Positions 37,807 through 47,213 are shown, counted from the first letter of the stretch. The stretch is 64,000 nucleotides of DNA from Hymenobacter norwichensis DSM 15439 (GCF_000420705.1 NZ_ATVL01000006.1:1116267-1180266), one strand, 5' to 3'. The notes: generated from the sequence alone by a model not told the origin. Translations and numbers: made by a program.

Positions 37807-39102
37807 TTGCACTCATTCCACTTCCCTGCTATCCGGTCGTCCTTATTCCGTTTTTCTTCTTTGGCCAGCCTGTTTCTGCTGGCTCTGCTGGCTTTGCCTT
37901 TGGGAGCGGCGGCGCAGTTTTCGGTGCGCGGCACCGTGGTTGATAAAGAAACCAAAGAGCCGCTGCCGTTCGTGAGTATTCAGGTAGTGGGTACTACCAA
38001 CGGCACAGCCAGCAACGTGAACGGCGAGTTTACTTTAGTGCTCAAGGACTTGCCTCGCACGCTGGTTTTCTCGGAACTGGGCCACTTGCGCGACACTTTG
38101 CGCGTAACGCAGGCCACCTACAACACGCCGCTGCAAGTAGCCATGGCGCCGGCCTCGGTGGTACTGCCCGAAGTGAAAGTGAATAGCTACCCGTTTCAGC
38201 TGGTGGAAAAGGCGTTCCGGCAGCTGCAAAACAGCTACTCACGTAAGTTCTATGGCAAGGCCTACTACCGCCAGCTCACCCGCATCAGCAACGAGCCCAC
38301 CGAATTGCAGGAAGTGGTCTGGAACGTGAAATCCAACCCGGCCCGCATTGAGGGCACAGCCATTGCACAAGGGCGCTACGCGGCCAAGCAGGCGGCCACG
38401 GCGTTTAGCAACTTTTCCATCTACACCCGCTCCTACGGCCTCTATGATGCCAACGCCGACAGTACCAAGTCGTTGGCGCTGCTCAGCCCGAACACCGTGA
38501 AGAACTACTTGCTGGAACTGAAAGGCCTACTCGACCAGGACAGCAGCACTATTGCCGAAATCAGCTTCGAGACGCGCCCCGAAATAAAGTACCGCGTGGA
38601 AGGCACCATCTGGATTGATATCGAAACCAACAAGATTGTGCGCTATAAAATGATGCAGCCCAACTTCACGGCCAAGTCCAGCAACCCCAACCAGAAGTTC
38701 AAAAACCCCAAGCTGTCGGTGGATATGGTGTTCAAGCCCTCCGACGATGCCCCCGTTTCGCCGCTCGACCACATGCAGGTGGACCTCACGGCCGACCTCG
38801 TAACCGGCACGAAAACCGGCACCGTACCACTGAGCGTTAACTCGTTCACCTACTTCTACGACACGTCCACGACGCCCACCAAAATAGCCTACGCCCGCCC
38901 CAACGTCGACGACCGGGACCTAGAAACCATTAAGGCTACCAAGTATGACCCCGAGTTCTGGGCCAACAACCCCGTGGTGCAGCGCACTCCCGTGGAGGAT
39001 GAGGTGGTAGCCTCCTTCGAGAAAAAAGGTGCCTTCGGAACGATGGTAAAAAAAGCCGAGCCCAAAGCCGACGTCATCATCCGTAACGGTAAGATAGAGT
39101 AA
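37807..39102 (+). CDS. Secreted protein with carboxypeptidase-regulatory-like domain
   Basis: A 431-residue exported protein. After a signal peptide (SLASLFLLALLALPLGAAAQ) comes a CarboxypepD_reg-like beta-sandwich (VRGTVVDKETKEPLPFVSIQ to LPRTLVFSELGHLRDTL, about 38-105). The C-terminal 300 residues are of DUF5686-like or unknown character: LVEKAFRQLQNSYSRKFYGKAYYRQ is typical of Bacteroidota outer-membrane-associated proteins with this domain. No ATG opens the frame after an in-frame stop at 37792; TTG 37807 is the only usual start codon before the signal peptide. It stands alone. The function may be at the outer membrane but is not established. Confidence 0.75.
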   Translation: MHSFHFPAIRSSLFRFSSLASLFLLALLALPLGAAAQFSVRGTVVDKETKEPLPFVSIQVVGTTNGTASNVNGEFTLVLKDLPRTLVFSELGHLRDTLRVTQATYNTPLQVAMAPASVVLPEVKVNSYPFQLVEKAFRQLQNSYSRKFYGKAYYRQLTRISNEPTELQEVVWNVKSNPARIEGTAIAQGRYAAKQAATAFSNFSIYTRSYGLYDANADSTKSLALLSPNTVKNYLLELKGLLDQDSSTIAEISFETRPEIKYRVEGTIWIDIETNKIVRYKMMQPNFTAKSSNPNQKFKNPKLSVDMVFKPSDDAPVSPLDHMQVDLTADLVTGTKTGTVPLSVNSFTYFYDTSTTPTKIAYARPNVDDRDLETIKATKYDPEFWANNPVVQRTPVEDEVVASFEKKGAFGTMVKKAEPKADVIIRNGKIE

Positions 39103-39135
39103 GGACTTAGTCTGTGTTGATATAACGCTATAGGT

Positions 39136-39179
39136 AAAACAAAAGAGCCTCCGCTATTCAGCGGAGGCTCTTTTGTTTT
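39136..39179. terminator. Bidirectional terminator
   Basis: AAAACAAAAGAGCCTCCGCT and AGCGGAGGCTCTTTTGTTTT pair over 20 bp around an ATTC loop. It separates two convergent genes. Confidence 0.93.
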
Positions 39180-39197
39180 GCTGCTATTAGGTACTCA

Positions 39198-39914
39198 CTA
39201 CGGATTGGTGCTCCACATGCCGGCTTCTTTAATAAAGATGCGGCGGTTGAGTTTGAGCTGCGACACGATGAACTCTGCCAAATCTTCGGGCTGCATCACC
39301 TTGTCGGGGTTGCCGTCGGTGAGCTTGTTGCTGATGGCCAACTCGGTAGCTACAGTGCTAGGGGTGAGGGCCGACACCCGGATGTTGTGCTTGCGCACTT
39401 CTTGCATCAACGATTCGGTGAGGCCGAGCACGGCAAACTTGGAAGCACTGTAGGCGCTGGTAGTGGCCGCGCCGCGCTGCCCGGCCGTGGAGGCAATATT
39501 GATGATGTCGCCGGTTTCGCGGGCTATCATGCCGGGTAGCACAGCGCGCGTGGCGTAGTACGTGCCCATCAGGTTCACCTGAATGATGTGTTCCCACTCC
39601 TTGGGGTCCATATCAACCAGCTTAGCGAAAGTGCCGATACCGGCGTTGTTGATCAGAATATCAATGGTGCCAAGTTCGGTTTCGGCCTGCGCTACAGCCG
39701 CTTCCACAGCGGCACGGTCGGCAATATCGGCTGTTACGATGGTGGCTTTCACGCCCAGAGCCTGTACTTCCTGCGCTACGGCTTGTAACTGGCTTTCGGT
39801 GCGAGCCAACAGGGCTACGTTTACGCCTTCCTGTGCGAGGGCAATTGCTACGGCCCGGCCAATGCCTTTGCCGGCGCCCGTTACAAGGGCATTCTTTCCG
39901 CTGAGAGATTCCAT
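39198..39914 (-). CDS. Short-chain dehydrogenase/reductase (3-oxoacyl-ACP reductase-like)
   Basis: A 238-residue NAD(P)-dependent oxidoreductase with a Rossmann fold. Motifs: [10 protein letters not shown] (cofactor binding), [20 protein letters not shown] with the catalytic Ser, and YSASKFAV with catalytic Tyr and Lys. The size and lack of extra domains fit FabG-like members that reduce a keto group. It is monocistronic and convergent with the preceding secreted-protein gene. The physiological substrate cannot be told, as is common in this family; FabG of fatty-acid synthesis is usually in a fab cluster, which is absent. Confidence 0.9.
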   Translation of the reverse strand: MESLSGKNALVTGAGKGIGRAVAIALAQEGVNVALLARTESQLQAVAQEVQALGVKATIVTADIADRAAVEAAVAQAETELGTIDILINNAGIGTFAKLVDMDPKEWEHIIQVNLMGTYYATRAVLPGMIARETGDIINIASTAGQRGAATTSAYSASKFAVLGLTESLMQEVRKHNIRVSALTPSTVATELAISNKLTDGNPDKVMQPEDLAEFIVSQLKLNRRIFIKEAGMWSTNP

Positions 39915-40316
39915 AGGGGTAGTTAAATGTAGTTTAAGACAGACATCGTACCCACTTTGTTGTCGAACGGTTGCTGCTACACCTCTGCGAAGGCTCTATT
40001 TCAACTAAGCACAACATTAAGTAGCCACAGAGCGTCATATAATTAAAACCATTTTATTGAACTTAATAAACAAAATTAAGTAATAATTAAAAAAAATTGT
40101 AAAGTAAATCTAGGAATAGTATTATTGTAAAAATTATACGATTGTGATGTTTGTTACGTGCTGAAGTGAAATAGGTCCTCTAAATTCATATTTACTTAAC
40201 AAGATATAATATGAACGATATAAGAGAAATCCCATCTAAGTAGCCTGTAGCAGGCATCTGAAAGCGTATTGAACCGTAAGACGCCGAAGATGAAGTACCC
40301 TTTTACCCTGATTACC
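39915..40316. other. AT-rich 400-bp intergenic region before a T9SS cargo gene
   Basis: Strikingly AT-rich (runs such as TTAATAAACAAAATTAAG and TAAAAATTATACG) compared with the GC-rich genes around it. TACGATTG at 40137 is one base from the -7 consensus but has no spaced TTG. No gene or stable hairpin was found. Confidence 0.5.
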
Positions 40317-41537
40317 ATGAAGACGACACTACTCACTTTTCTTTTCATGCTGTGCACGCTCTTTGTGCAAGCGCAGCAATCAACTCCCGTTAGGTACGAT
40401 TCTCAAGTCGACGGTAACTGGAATAACCCAAGCACTTGGACAATTATCTCAGGTGACGGTCCGGGAGTATCGCGGTTTCCGGCTCCTGGAGCCAACAATG
40501 TAGTTAACGTTACTACTAACGTCCGGCTGAACATTGACTATGACGTGAGTGGTAGAAATGGTGCTCTATCAATCTTCCCTAACGGCTCCTTAGTAGATGG
40601 CGGTAATCGCACGCTAACCTTGGGCGAACAAACGGGGGGCCCTAGTGACCGCCTAAATGTGCAGGCCCGGAGTAATAGAACACTGGCGCTGGACCTCTAT
40701 AAAATCAACTTTATCAAGACAGATGCGCTGATTTACGCTAACATCAATGTTTCTTCTTGTGTAACCTTCGTAGTTAGCAATGACATCACGCTTACCGCCA
40801 CTTTCACCATCGGTGGTAACCTGATAAATGACCAAGGCAACTCTTCTATTAACAAAGGGCAGCAGAAAGCTGGGAATCTTGTTGTAGCTGGCAAAATTCT
40901 CGGCTACAACAACGCCAACCAGATTAGGCAGTTTATCAACACTAACTATACTGAAGGGCCGGTTGCTCTCGACTGTAATGCGGCACCGCTGCCCGTGGAG
41001 CTAAGCAGCTTCACTGCCGCTTACGACAACAACCAAGTAAATTTGCGCTGGATTACGGCTAGCGAGAAAAACTCGGCCGACTTCACTGTAGAGCGGTCCT
41101 TTAATGGTGAAACCTTCACTGAAGTAGCTAAAGTGGCTGCCGCTGGTACCTCTAGTGCCCGCCGTGAATATGCTGCCACCGACCTGGGCATGCGTAAGGG
41201 CCTGAACTACTACCGCCTCAAGCAAACCGACCTTGATGGTACGTTTAGCTACACCCAGGTTATTCCAGTACAAGTAGGTAGCGTGAAGCAACAACTGCAA
41301 GCCTACGGCGACAATGGCAACCTCAACATTGTGCTGCAAACCGAAGCCGCCCTGCAAACCTTGCGAGTGTTCGACAACATGGGCCGCATGGTGTACACAG
41401 AAAACCTGACCAGCCCAACCACTGGCCTCGTAACCCGCCAGATTCCGGTAACAGGGATAAACAACCGGCAGATGTACATTGTGCAGGTCGTTACCTCAGA
41501 AGGCGTATTGAGTGGCAAGTTCCTGATAGCGAAATAA
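40317..41537 (+). CDS. T9SS-secreted protein with C-terminal sorting domain
   Basis: A 406-residue secreted protein. The start at ATG 40317 gives a signal peptide (MKTTLLTFLFMLCTLFVQAQ); an in-frame ATG at 40290 is possible. The N-terminal part (GNWNNPSTWTIISGDGPG) and repeated N/G/T-rich strands suggest a beta-sandwich or beta-helix. The middle shows the fibronectin-like PLPVELSSFTAAYDNNQVNLRWITASEKNSADFTVERS to YYRLKQTDLDGTFSY block common in Bacteroidota. The last ~80 residues (LQTLRVFDNMGRMVYTENL to YIVQVVTSEGVLSGKFLIAK) are a type A T9SS sorting domain, so the protein should be released or attached at the cell surface. No catalytic domain is apparent. Confidence 0.85.
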   Translation: MKTTLLTFLFMLCTLFVQAQQSTPVRYDSQVDGNWNNPSTWTIISGDGPGVSRFPAPGANNVVNVTTNVRLNIDYDVSGRNGALSIFPNGSLVDGGNRTLTLGEQTGGPSDRLNVQARSNRTLALDLYKINFIKTDALIYANINVSSCVTFVVSNDITLTATFTIGGNLINDQGNSSINKGQQKAGNLVVAGKILGYNNANQIRQFINTNYTEGPVALDCNAAPLPVELSSFTAAYDNNQVNLRWITASEKNSADFTVERSFNGETFTEVAKVAAAGTSSARREYAATDLGMRKGLNYYRLKQTDLDGTFSYTQVIPVQVGSVKQQLQAYGDNGNLNIVLQTEAALQTLRVFDNMGRMVYTENLTSPTTGLVTRQIPVTGINNRQMYIVQVVTSEGVLSGKFLIAK

Positions 41538-41557
41538 CCAACATCGCCCGATTCGCA

Positions 41558-41588
41558 AAAGCCCGTCCGAACCTTTCGGGCGGGCTTT
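41558..41588. terminator. Hairpin terminator after the T9SS protein gene
   Basis: AAAGCCCGTCCGAA and TTCGGGCGGGCTTT pair with one G-T wobble around CCT. It lies 20 bp after the stop. Confidence 0.85.
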
Positions 41589-41693
41589 CTGCTGCTTATT
41601 GCTTACCACTTCGGCCTGGCGAAAACCGCCGGTTTCATCGGGTGGGCCAAACCACGTACCTTTTGGGGCTGAAACCTCTCTGCCTGATTTCCT

Positions 41694-43544
41694 ATGAAAA
41701 CCCGCGTACTCACCGGCCTGTTGGCTGTGGCCTTGCTTGGTGCCTGCAACCAACAGAAACCTGCCGCCGATGGCAGCACGCCCATTGAAACCGACGTGAC
41801 TAAAATCAAGAACCTGCCCGACCTATTTGCGGGCTACTGGGAAGAGCAGGCGCGCCTGTTTCCACTGGAAGCTACCACCCAAGGCGACAACCGCTTCAAC
41901 GACCAGCTGCCCAACGACGGCACCAAGGAATTCCGGACCCAGCTGGCGGCTTTCTACCAGAAGTACCTCACTAAGCTCCAAACTTTTCAGCGGGCCACAC
42001 TGTCGGAAAACGACAAAATCAGCTACGACATTTTCCAGTATGACCTCGAAACCAAGCTGGAAGGCCTGAAGCTGAACACTTGGATGATGCCGTTTCAGCA
42101 GTTCTGGGGTTTGCCTATCACGATGGGCCAATATGGCTCGGGCGAAGGGGTGCAGCCTTTCAAAACCGTGAAAGACTACGACAACTGGCTGGGCCGGGTG
42201 CGGGGCTTTTCGGTGTGGGGCGACACAGCCATTGCCAATTTTCGGCAGGGCATGAAAGCCGGCGTGGTGCTGCCCAAAGCCTTGGTAAGCAAGATGATTC
42301 CGCAGATGCGCGACTTGGTGGTGACGGACCCAACCCAAAGCTTGTTCTATGGTCCCATCAAGAAGTTTCCGAAAAACATTTCCGCCGAAGATCAGCAGCG
42401 CATCACGGCCGACTATAAGAAGGCCATCATGAACGAGCTGGTGCCTACCTATCGTAAGCTTGGCGACTTCCTGGAGAAAGAGTACGCGCCCAAAGCCCGT
42501 GCTACTACCGGCATTTCGGGTGTGCCCGGCGGCCCGGAGATGTACCGCTACTACGTGAAGAGCTGGACCACCACCGACAAAACGCCCGAGCAAATCTACC
42601 AGACCGGGCTGGAGGAGGTGAAGCGCATCCGTACGGAAATGGAGAAGGTGAAAGCGCAGGTCGGTTTCAAAGGCGACTTGAAAGCCTTCTTCACTTCCCT
42701 GAAAACCGACCCCAAGCTGATGCCCTACAAAACGCCGGAAGATGTGCTCAACGCCTTCCGCAGTATTCAGGCGCGCATCACGCCCAACTTGCCCAAGCTG
42801 TTCGGGCGCACGCCCAAAACGCCATTTGAAATCCGGCAAACCGAGAAGTTTCGCGAGGCTTCGGCCTCAGCCGAGTACAACCAAGGCAGCCCCGACGGCT
42901 CCCGGCCGGGCATCTTCTACATCCCGATTCCCGATGCCACCAAGTTCAACGTGACGTCGGGCATGGAGTCGTTGTTTCTGCATGAAGCCATTCCGGGCCA
43001 CCACTACCAGATTTCATTGCAGCAGGAAAATGAAGCATTGCCGAAGTTCCGGCGCTTTGCTTGGTATGGCGCCATGGGCGAAGGCTGGGCCCTTTACACC
43101 GAAAGCCTGGGCAAGGAACTCGGCCTCTATACCGACCCGTACCAGTACATGGGCGCCCTCGGCGACGAGATGCACCGCGCCGTGCGCCTAGTGGTAGACG
43201 TGGCCATGCACACCAAAAGCATGACCCGCGAACAGGCCATTGCCTACATGATGGACAACGAAGCCATCAGTGAAGACGGCGCCACCGCCGAAATTGAGCG
43301 GTATATGGCCATACCGGGGCAGGCGCTGAGCTACAAAATAGGAGCCCTGAAAATCAGGGAGATGCGCGAGAAATACGCCAAGCAGCTTGGGGTGCAGCAC
43401 AACAAGCTGCGCGAACAGTATGCCGGCCAGCATCGGGAGCATTTCCACCTCACCGATTTCCATGACGAGCTGCTGAAGGACGGCGTCATGCCTCTTTCGG
43501 TGCTGGAACGCAAGATGGATACCTGGGCCCACGGCCAGGAATAG
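41694..43544 (+). CDS. DUF885 family lipoprotein (predicted metallopeptidase-like)
   Basis: A 616-residue lipoprotein: signal peptide and lipobox (LLAVALLGAC-NQQKP). DUF885 landmarks include FAGYWEEQARLFPLEATTQGD near the N-terminus and the HEAIPGHHYQISLQQE motif near residue 430, a variant of zinc-protease HExxH sites, followed by EGWALYTESLGKELG and a C-terminal YMAIPGQALSYKIGALKIREMR. The family is related to M1/M3-type helical peptidases, but activity is proven for few members. It would act in the periplasm or at the outer membrane. A TACCTTTTG at 41658 may be part of its promoter. It is monocistronic, flanked by terminators. Confidence 0.87.
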   Translation: MKTRVLTGLLAVALLGACNQQKPAADGSTPIETDVTKIKNLPDLFAGYWEEQARLFPLEATTQGDNRFNDQLPNDGTKEFRTQLAAFYQKYLTKLQTFQRATLSENDKISYDIFQYDLETKLEGLKLNTWMMPFQQFWGLPITMGQYGSGEGVQPFKTVKDYDNWLGRVRGFSVWGDTAIANFRQGMKAGVVLPKALVSKMIPQMRDLVVTDPTQSLFYGPIKKFPKNISAEDQQRITADYKKAIMNELVPTYRKLGDFLEKEYAPKARATTGISGVPGGPEMYRYYVKSWTTTDKTPEQIYQTGLEEVKRIRTEMEKVKAQVGFKGDLKAFFTSLKTDPKLMPYKTPEDVLNAFRSIQARITPNLPKLFGRTPKTPFEIRQTEKFREASASAEYNQGSPDGSRPGIFYIPIPDATKFNVTSGMESLFLHEAIPGHHYQISLQQENEALPKFRRFAWYGAMGEGWALYTESLGKELGLYTDPYQYMGALGDEMHRAVRLVVDVAMHTKSMTREQAIAYMMDNEAISEDGATAEIERYMAIPGQALSYKIGALKIREMREKYAKQLGVQHNKLREQYAGQHREHFHLTDFHDELLKDGVMPLSVLERKMDTWAHGQE

Positions 43545-43557
43545 GCTGACAAATCTG

Positions 43558-43600
43558 AAAAAAGGCGGTTATCCTGCATGCAGGATAACCGCCTTTTTTT
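43558..43600. terminator. Strong bidirectional terminator
   Basis: AAAAAAGGCGGTTATCCTG and CAGGATAACCGCCTTTTTT form a perfect 19-bp stem around a four-base CATG loop. It separates the convergent DUF885 and aldo/keto reductase genes. Confidence 0.93.
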
Positions 43601-43637
43601 GTGGCCAGTTGTGTTTTCGCGCTACATGCTCACGAAG

Positions 43638-44498
43638 CTACTTGATGGTCTCTAGTTCAGCCATGTCCTCGGGAGTCAGGGCAATGGATGCAGCCTGTAC
43701 GTTTTCTTCCAGGTGCTTCACTTTGGACGTGCCGGGGATGAGCAGGATGTTGGGCGCGCGGTGCAATAGCCAGCTCAGGGCCACCTGTTGCTTGGTAGCG
43801 TTGTGCTTCTGCCCGATTTGCTCCAGCTTGCTCAGGGCCTGCTCGTTGCCGCCACTGAGTGGGTACCACGGAATGAAAGCAATATCATTTTGCTCGGTGT
43901 ACTCCAGCTCAGCTTCCCACTTGCGGTTGTCCACGCTGTACATGTTCTGCACCGATACCACTTTCACGTATTCCTGCGCCTTTTTGATTTGCTCCACGTT
44001 CACTTCGGAAAGGCCAATATGCTTGATAAGGCCATCTTCCTGCGCCTGCTGCAAAAATTCCAGCGTCTGCTCGAACGGCACTTCCGGGTCGATGCGGTGC
44101 AGTTGGTACAAGTCAATCTGGTCGAGTTTCAGGCGTTTCAGGCTACCTTCCAGAGCTTCGCGCAAGTGGTCGGGGCGGGCATTGATGGGCCACTGATTGG
44201 GGCCAGTGCGCAGCAAACCACCTTTGGTAGCAATCAGCAAACCGGCAGGGTAGGGGTGCAGCGCCTCGGCAATCAGCTCCTCCGACACGTTAGGGCCGTA
44301 GCTGTCGGCGGTGTCAATGAAGTTCACGCCCAGTTCCACGGCCCGTTGCAGCACCCTAATGGATTCGGCGTGGTCTTGGGGCGGCCCCCAAATACCGTCG
44401 CCGGTAATGCGCATGGCGCCGTAACCCATCCGGTTCACGGACAGGTCGCCGCCGATGGTGTAGGTGGGAGAGAATGAGGTCTTAGGTGAATCGGCCAT
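43638..44498 (-). CDS. Aldo/keto reductase
   Basis: A 286-residue NADPH-dependent carbonyl reductase with a TIM-barrel fold. Visible catalytic and binding features: GVNFIDTADSYGPNVSEELIAEAL (Asp and Tyr of the tetrad), LLIATKGG (Lys), DLYQLHRIDP (His) and the NADP-binding IPGTSKVKHLEENV near the C-terminus. The enzyme probably reduces small aldehydes or ketones in detoxification. It is monocistronic and convergent with the DUF885 gene. Substrate is not predictable. Confidence 0.92.
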   Translation of the reverse strand: MADSPKTSFSPTYTIGGDLSVNRMGYGAMRITGDGIWGPPQDHAESIRVLQRAVELGVNFIDTADSYGPNVSEELIAEALHPYPAGLLIATKGGLLRTGPNQWPINARPDHLREALEGSLKRLKLDQIDLYQLHRIDPEVPFEQTLEFLQQAQEDGLIKHIGLSEVNVEQIKKAQEYVKVVSVQNMYSVDNRKWEAELEYTEQNDIAFIPWYPLSGGNEQALSKLEQIGQKHNATKQQVALSWLLHRAPNILLIPGTSKVKHLEENVQAASIALTPEDMAELETIK

Positions 44499-44642
44499 AG
44501 TAATTGGGTTTTAATAGAAAGGTGGAAAGTACAAGCGTCGAATTGCGCTTGCGGCTCGTAGTAACAAACCAGGCCGCAAAATGTCCTGCGTACGCTGCGC
44601 CTTTTCTCTTTATCCGTCTCCTGGTTTCACGCTTTTTTACTT

Positions 44643-45272
44643 ATGCGCCACATCACGCCCGCCGACCTTCAGGCTTTCGAGAAGGTGTACCGCCTCAACC
44701 TTATCAACGCCCTACCCGGCTATAAGCCCGCTAACCTTATTGGTACGGCCGACGCTGACGGAGCCACCAACCTGGCCATATTCAGCTCGGTAGTGCACCT
44801 GGGTTCGGCGCCGGCGGTGCTGGGTATTATCACCCGCCCTACTACGGTGCCGCGCCATACGTACCAAAACCTGAAAACTACCGGGTGTTTCACCATCAAC
44901 CACGTGCACGCCGGTTTCGTGGCTCAGGCTCACTACACCTCCGCTGACTTTCCGGCTGAAGAATCAGAATTCGAGCAGTGCCACTTCACGCCTGATTTCC
45001 GCGACGATTTCCCGGCGCCCTATGTGGCCGAAAGCCACATCGGCATTGGGCTACGTCTGAAAGAGGAACTGCCTATTCATAATGGTACGGTGCTGCTGGT
45101 GGGTACGGTGGAGCATATCTACCTGCCCGAAAACGTGCTGCTCCCCGACGGGACCCTCGATTTGCCTGCCGTAGATGACGTCTGCATCTCCGGCCTCGAT
45201 ACCTACTACCGCGCCAGCCAGGTAGGTGCCTTTGCCTACGCCCGCCCCGGCCAGGGCCCGCAGTATAAGTAG
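44643..45272 (+). CDS. Flavin reductase-like domain protein (flavoredoxin family)
   Basis: A 209-residue FMN-binding split-barrel protein of the flavin reductase/flavoredoxin family. Core segments: YKPANLIGTADADGATNLAIFSSVVHLGSAPAVLGIITRP, TYQNLKTTGCFTINHV and IGIGLRLKEELPIHNGTVLLVGTVEHIYLP. Members bind FMN and either reduce flavin for partner monooxygenases or act as electron carriers. The 44643 ATG is immediately preceded by pyrimidine-rich sequence and no Shine-Dalgarno motif. A DUF4126 gene follows after about 110 bp on the same strand. The physiological role is unknown. Confidence 0.88.
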   Translation: MRHITPADLQAFEKVYRLNLINALPGYKPANLIGTADADGATNLAIFSSVVHLGSAPAVLGIITRPTTVPRHTYQNLKTTGCFTINHVHAGFVAQAHYTSADFPAEESEFEQCHFTPDFRDDFPAPYVAESHIGIGLRLKEELPIHNGTVLLVGTVEHIYLPENVLLPDGTLDLPAVDDVCISGLDTYYRASQVGAFAYARPGQGPQYK

Positions 45273-45382
45273 AGTTTGAAAACGTATGAGCCGCGCGAAA
45301 AAGACCTGAAACCTATTTGGTCATCCACCCGGATTTATCGTTTAAAGACCTACTCCTTTCAACTGAACTCACTGAAAATAAG

Positions 45383-45886
45383 ATGAGCAAATACTTTTGG
45401 CAAACCGTAGGACTCGGCACGTTGGCGGGCTTCCGGAGCATGACGGCCCCGATGCTGCTAAGCGGCAACCTCACCAAATTTCACCCCCACGCCCTGGCTA
45501 AGTCGCCGTTGCGGTGGATGCAGAAGCCTTGGGTGGCCACGGGCCTCAAGCTGATGACGGCCGGCGAAATGGTGGGCGACAAACTGCCCGCTGCCCCCGA
45601 CCGTACCGCGCCGCCTGTACTGGCGGGCCGGGCCCTATCCGGGGCGCTGGTAGGGGCCACACTCTACAAAGTCAACCATGATAGCGCCATAAAAGGGGCG
45701 TTGCTCGGTAGTGCTGTAGCGGTAGCCGCCACGTACGCCAGTCTATACCTGCGCAAAAAATCAGCGCAAGAATCCGGTTTGCCGATTGCCTTGGTTGGCG
45801 GCTTTGAAGATGCGCTGGTGCTGGGTGCTGGCTTGGCCCTTTCGAAAGGCACAGCGCTGGGCTTACCCGCTGGTCGGGCGCTGTAG
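45383..45886 (+). CDS. DUF4126-like membrane protein
   Basis: A 167-residue membrane protein. The start at ATG 45383 (MSKYFWQTVGLGTLAGFRSMTAPMLL) is chosen over an upstream in-frame start at 45317 since it begins directly with the conserved GFRS region. Other family-like stretches are AGEMVGDKLPAAPDRTAPPVLAGRALSGALVGAT, then AVAVAATYASLYLRKK and a glycine-rich last helix, GLPIALVGGFEDALVLGAGLALSKG. Three or four membrane helices are likely. Function of the family is not known. Confidence 0.75.
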   Translation: MSKYFWQTVGLGTLAGFRSMTAPMLLSGNLTKFHPHALAKSPLRWMQKPWVATGLKLMTAGEMVGDKLPAAPDRTAPPVLAGRALSGALVGATLYKVNHDSAIKGALLGSAVAVAATYASLYLRKKSAQESGLPIALVGGFEDALVLGAGLALSKGTALGLPAGRAL

Positions 45887-45904
45887 CTAGCTTCTTCATA
45901 ACAT

Positions 45905-45941
45905 AAAAAAGCCCGCCAACTACAAGTTGGCGGGCTTTTTT
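45905..45941. terminator. Bidirectional terminator
   Basis: AAAAAAGCCCGCCAAC and GTTGGCGGGCTTTTTT pair perfectly over 16 bp around TACAA, between convergent genes. Confidence 0.93.
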
Positions 45942-45958
45942 ACAAATAGACTACGCTC

Positions 45959-46285
45959 TTATTCGCTGCCTTTCGATTTAGCTTCCTCTGATTCTTTAGG
46001 CATGCGGTTGGGTGGCGAGTTGGGGTTGCTCGGCGACGACTCCAGCGCGGCATCGGCATTACCTTGCGAAGCTTGCTGGTCGGCGGCTGAGCCTTTCCCG
46101 GCTGGGGCTTCCACCCGCTGCCCACCCGAGATGCTGTCGCGGTCCGTTTCGTTGACGGTGGCGGGTGGCGCGTTAGTGAAGTCCTCGGTAACTTGGGGGT
46201 CTTTGCCAGGAGATTTCTGCCGGTCGCAGGCGGCCAGCGAGGCTACGGCCGCAACGGCTAGCAGCAGATGGGAAATGCGTTTCAT
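45959..46285 (-). CDS. Small hydrophilic lipoprotein
   Basis: A 108-residue lipoprotein starting at ATG 46285: signal peptide MKRISHLLLAVAAVASLAAC with the lipid-bearing Cys, then a disordered, charged mature chain rich in Ser, Asn, Pro, Glu and Lys ending SEEAKSKGSE. No domain is recognisable. It is monocistronic, convergent with the DUF4126 gene. It may be a small surface or periplasmic lipoprotein; nothing more can be said. Confidence 0.72.
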   Translation of the reverse strand: MKRISHLLLAVAAVASLAACDRQKSPGKDPQVTEDFTNAPPATVNETDRDSISGGQRVEAPAGKGSAADQQASQGNADAALESSPSNPNSPPNRMPKESEEAKSKGSE

Positions 46286-46419
46286 AGAAAGTAGTTGGAA
46301 TAGGAAAAACAGACGAAGCAAGCCGGCGCAAAAACAAGCAGCTGCGGCTGCTTAACCCAACGTAGGGCAAGGCGCTGCGGTTGCGGCAATGTTTCGAGGT
46401 GGCCCTCTACCTTTACCGC

Positions 46420-47154
46420 ATGTCAGTTCCTGCCTTGATGAATTGGAGCGGCGGCAAAGATTCGGCACTTGCCCTCTACTACGCCCTCCGCAACCCCCGT
46501 TTCCACGTCACCGACCTGCTCACCAGCGTCAATGCCCATTACCAACGCGTTTCCATGCACGGGGTGCGGCTGGAATTGCTGGCGCAGCAGGCCCAGCGCA
46601 TTGGCCTGCCGCTCACCCAGCTGGAACTCCCCGAAATGCCCGGCATGGAAGACTACGAGCGGATTATGCGCGAAACCCTGGCCCCGCTTCAGGCAAAAGG
46701 CATTCGGCATTCCATCTTCGGTGATATTTTTCTGGAAGACCTCCGCCAGTACCGCGAACAGCAACTAGCTGGCATCGGCATGGAAGCCGTTTTCCCTATC
46801 TGGCAGCGCCCCAGCGCCGACCTATTGCGTGAGTACCTCGACCTGGGCTTCAAAGCGGTAGTTGTCTGCGTGAACGACAAGTTCCTGGATGCCAGCTTCT
46901 GCGGCCGCCTGCTCGACGCCGACTTTCTGCGCGACCTGCCGCCCGGCGTAGACGCTTGCGGTGAAAACGGCGAGTACCACAGCTTTGTGTTCGATGCGCC
47001 GTATTTCGCCTCGCCCATCTCGTTTGAGTACGGCGAGAAAGTGCGCCGTACCTATCAGCCGCCCGCCAACAGCCAAGCTAATTGCCACCAAGAGGATGCC
47101 CCTGACCCCTACGCCGCCGGCTTCTGGTACTGCGACTTATTGCCCGTCGAGTAA
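46420..47154 (+). CDS. DUF71/COG2102 ATP-pyrophosphatase (annotated as diphthine--ammonia ligase)
   Basis: A 244-residue PP-loop ATPase. The motif NWSGGKDSALALYYALR sits at the N-terminus, GDIFLEDLRQYREQ in the middle, and CGENGEYHSFVFDAP marks the DUF71 family. In eukaryotes and archaea the family performs the last amidation of diphthamide, a modification absent from bacterial elongation factor G. For bacterial members a role in B12 (cobinamide) salvage has been proposed from gene clustering. A BtuF/BtuC-type transporter pair lies 12 kb away in this window. The ATG at 46420 is five bases after TACCTTTA, so the message may have a very short or no leader. Confidence 0.82.
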   Translation: MSVPALMNWSGGKDSALALYYALRNPRFHVTDLLTSVNAHYQRVSMHGVRLELLAQQAQRIGLPLTQLELPEMPGMEDYERIMRETLAPLQAKGIRHSIFGDIFLEDLRQYREQQLAGIGMEAVFPIWQRPSADLLREYLDLGFKAVVVCVNDKFLDASFCGRLLDADFLRDLPPGVDACGENGEYHSFVFDAPYFASPISFEYGEKVRRTYQPPANSQANCHQEDAPDPYAAGFWYCDLLPVE

Positions 47155-47179
47155 GCAACAAGTAAGGCTACCAAAAAGA

Positions 47180-47213
47180 CAACGGCCTTCCCCGCAGTTA
47201 GGGAAGGCCGTTG
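47180..47213. terminator. Bidirectional terminator
   Basis: CAACGGCCTTCCC and GGGAAGGCCGTTG pair over 13 bp around CGCAGTTA, between the convergent DUF71 and beta-helix genes. Confidence 0.85.

Noticed and set aside
41823-42839. 338-codon minus-strand frame inside the DUF885 gene
   Set aside because: An antisense shadow; the plus-strand frame has a lipobox and family motifs.
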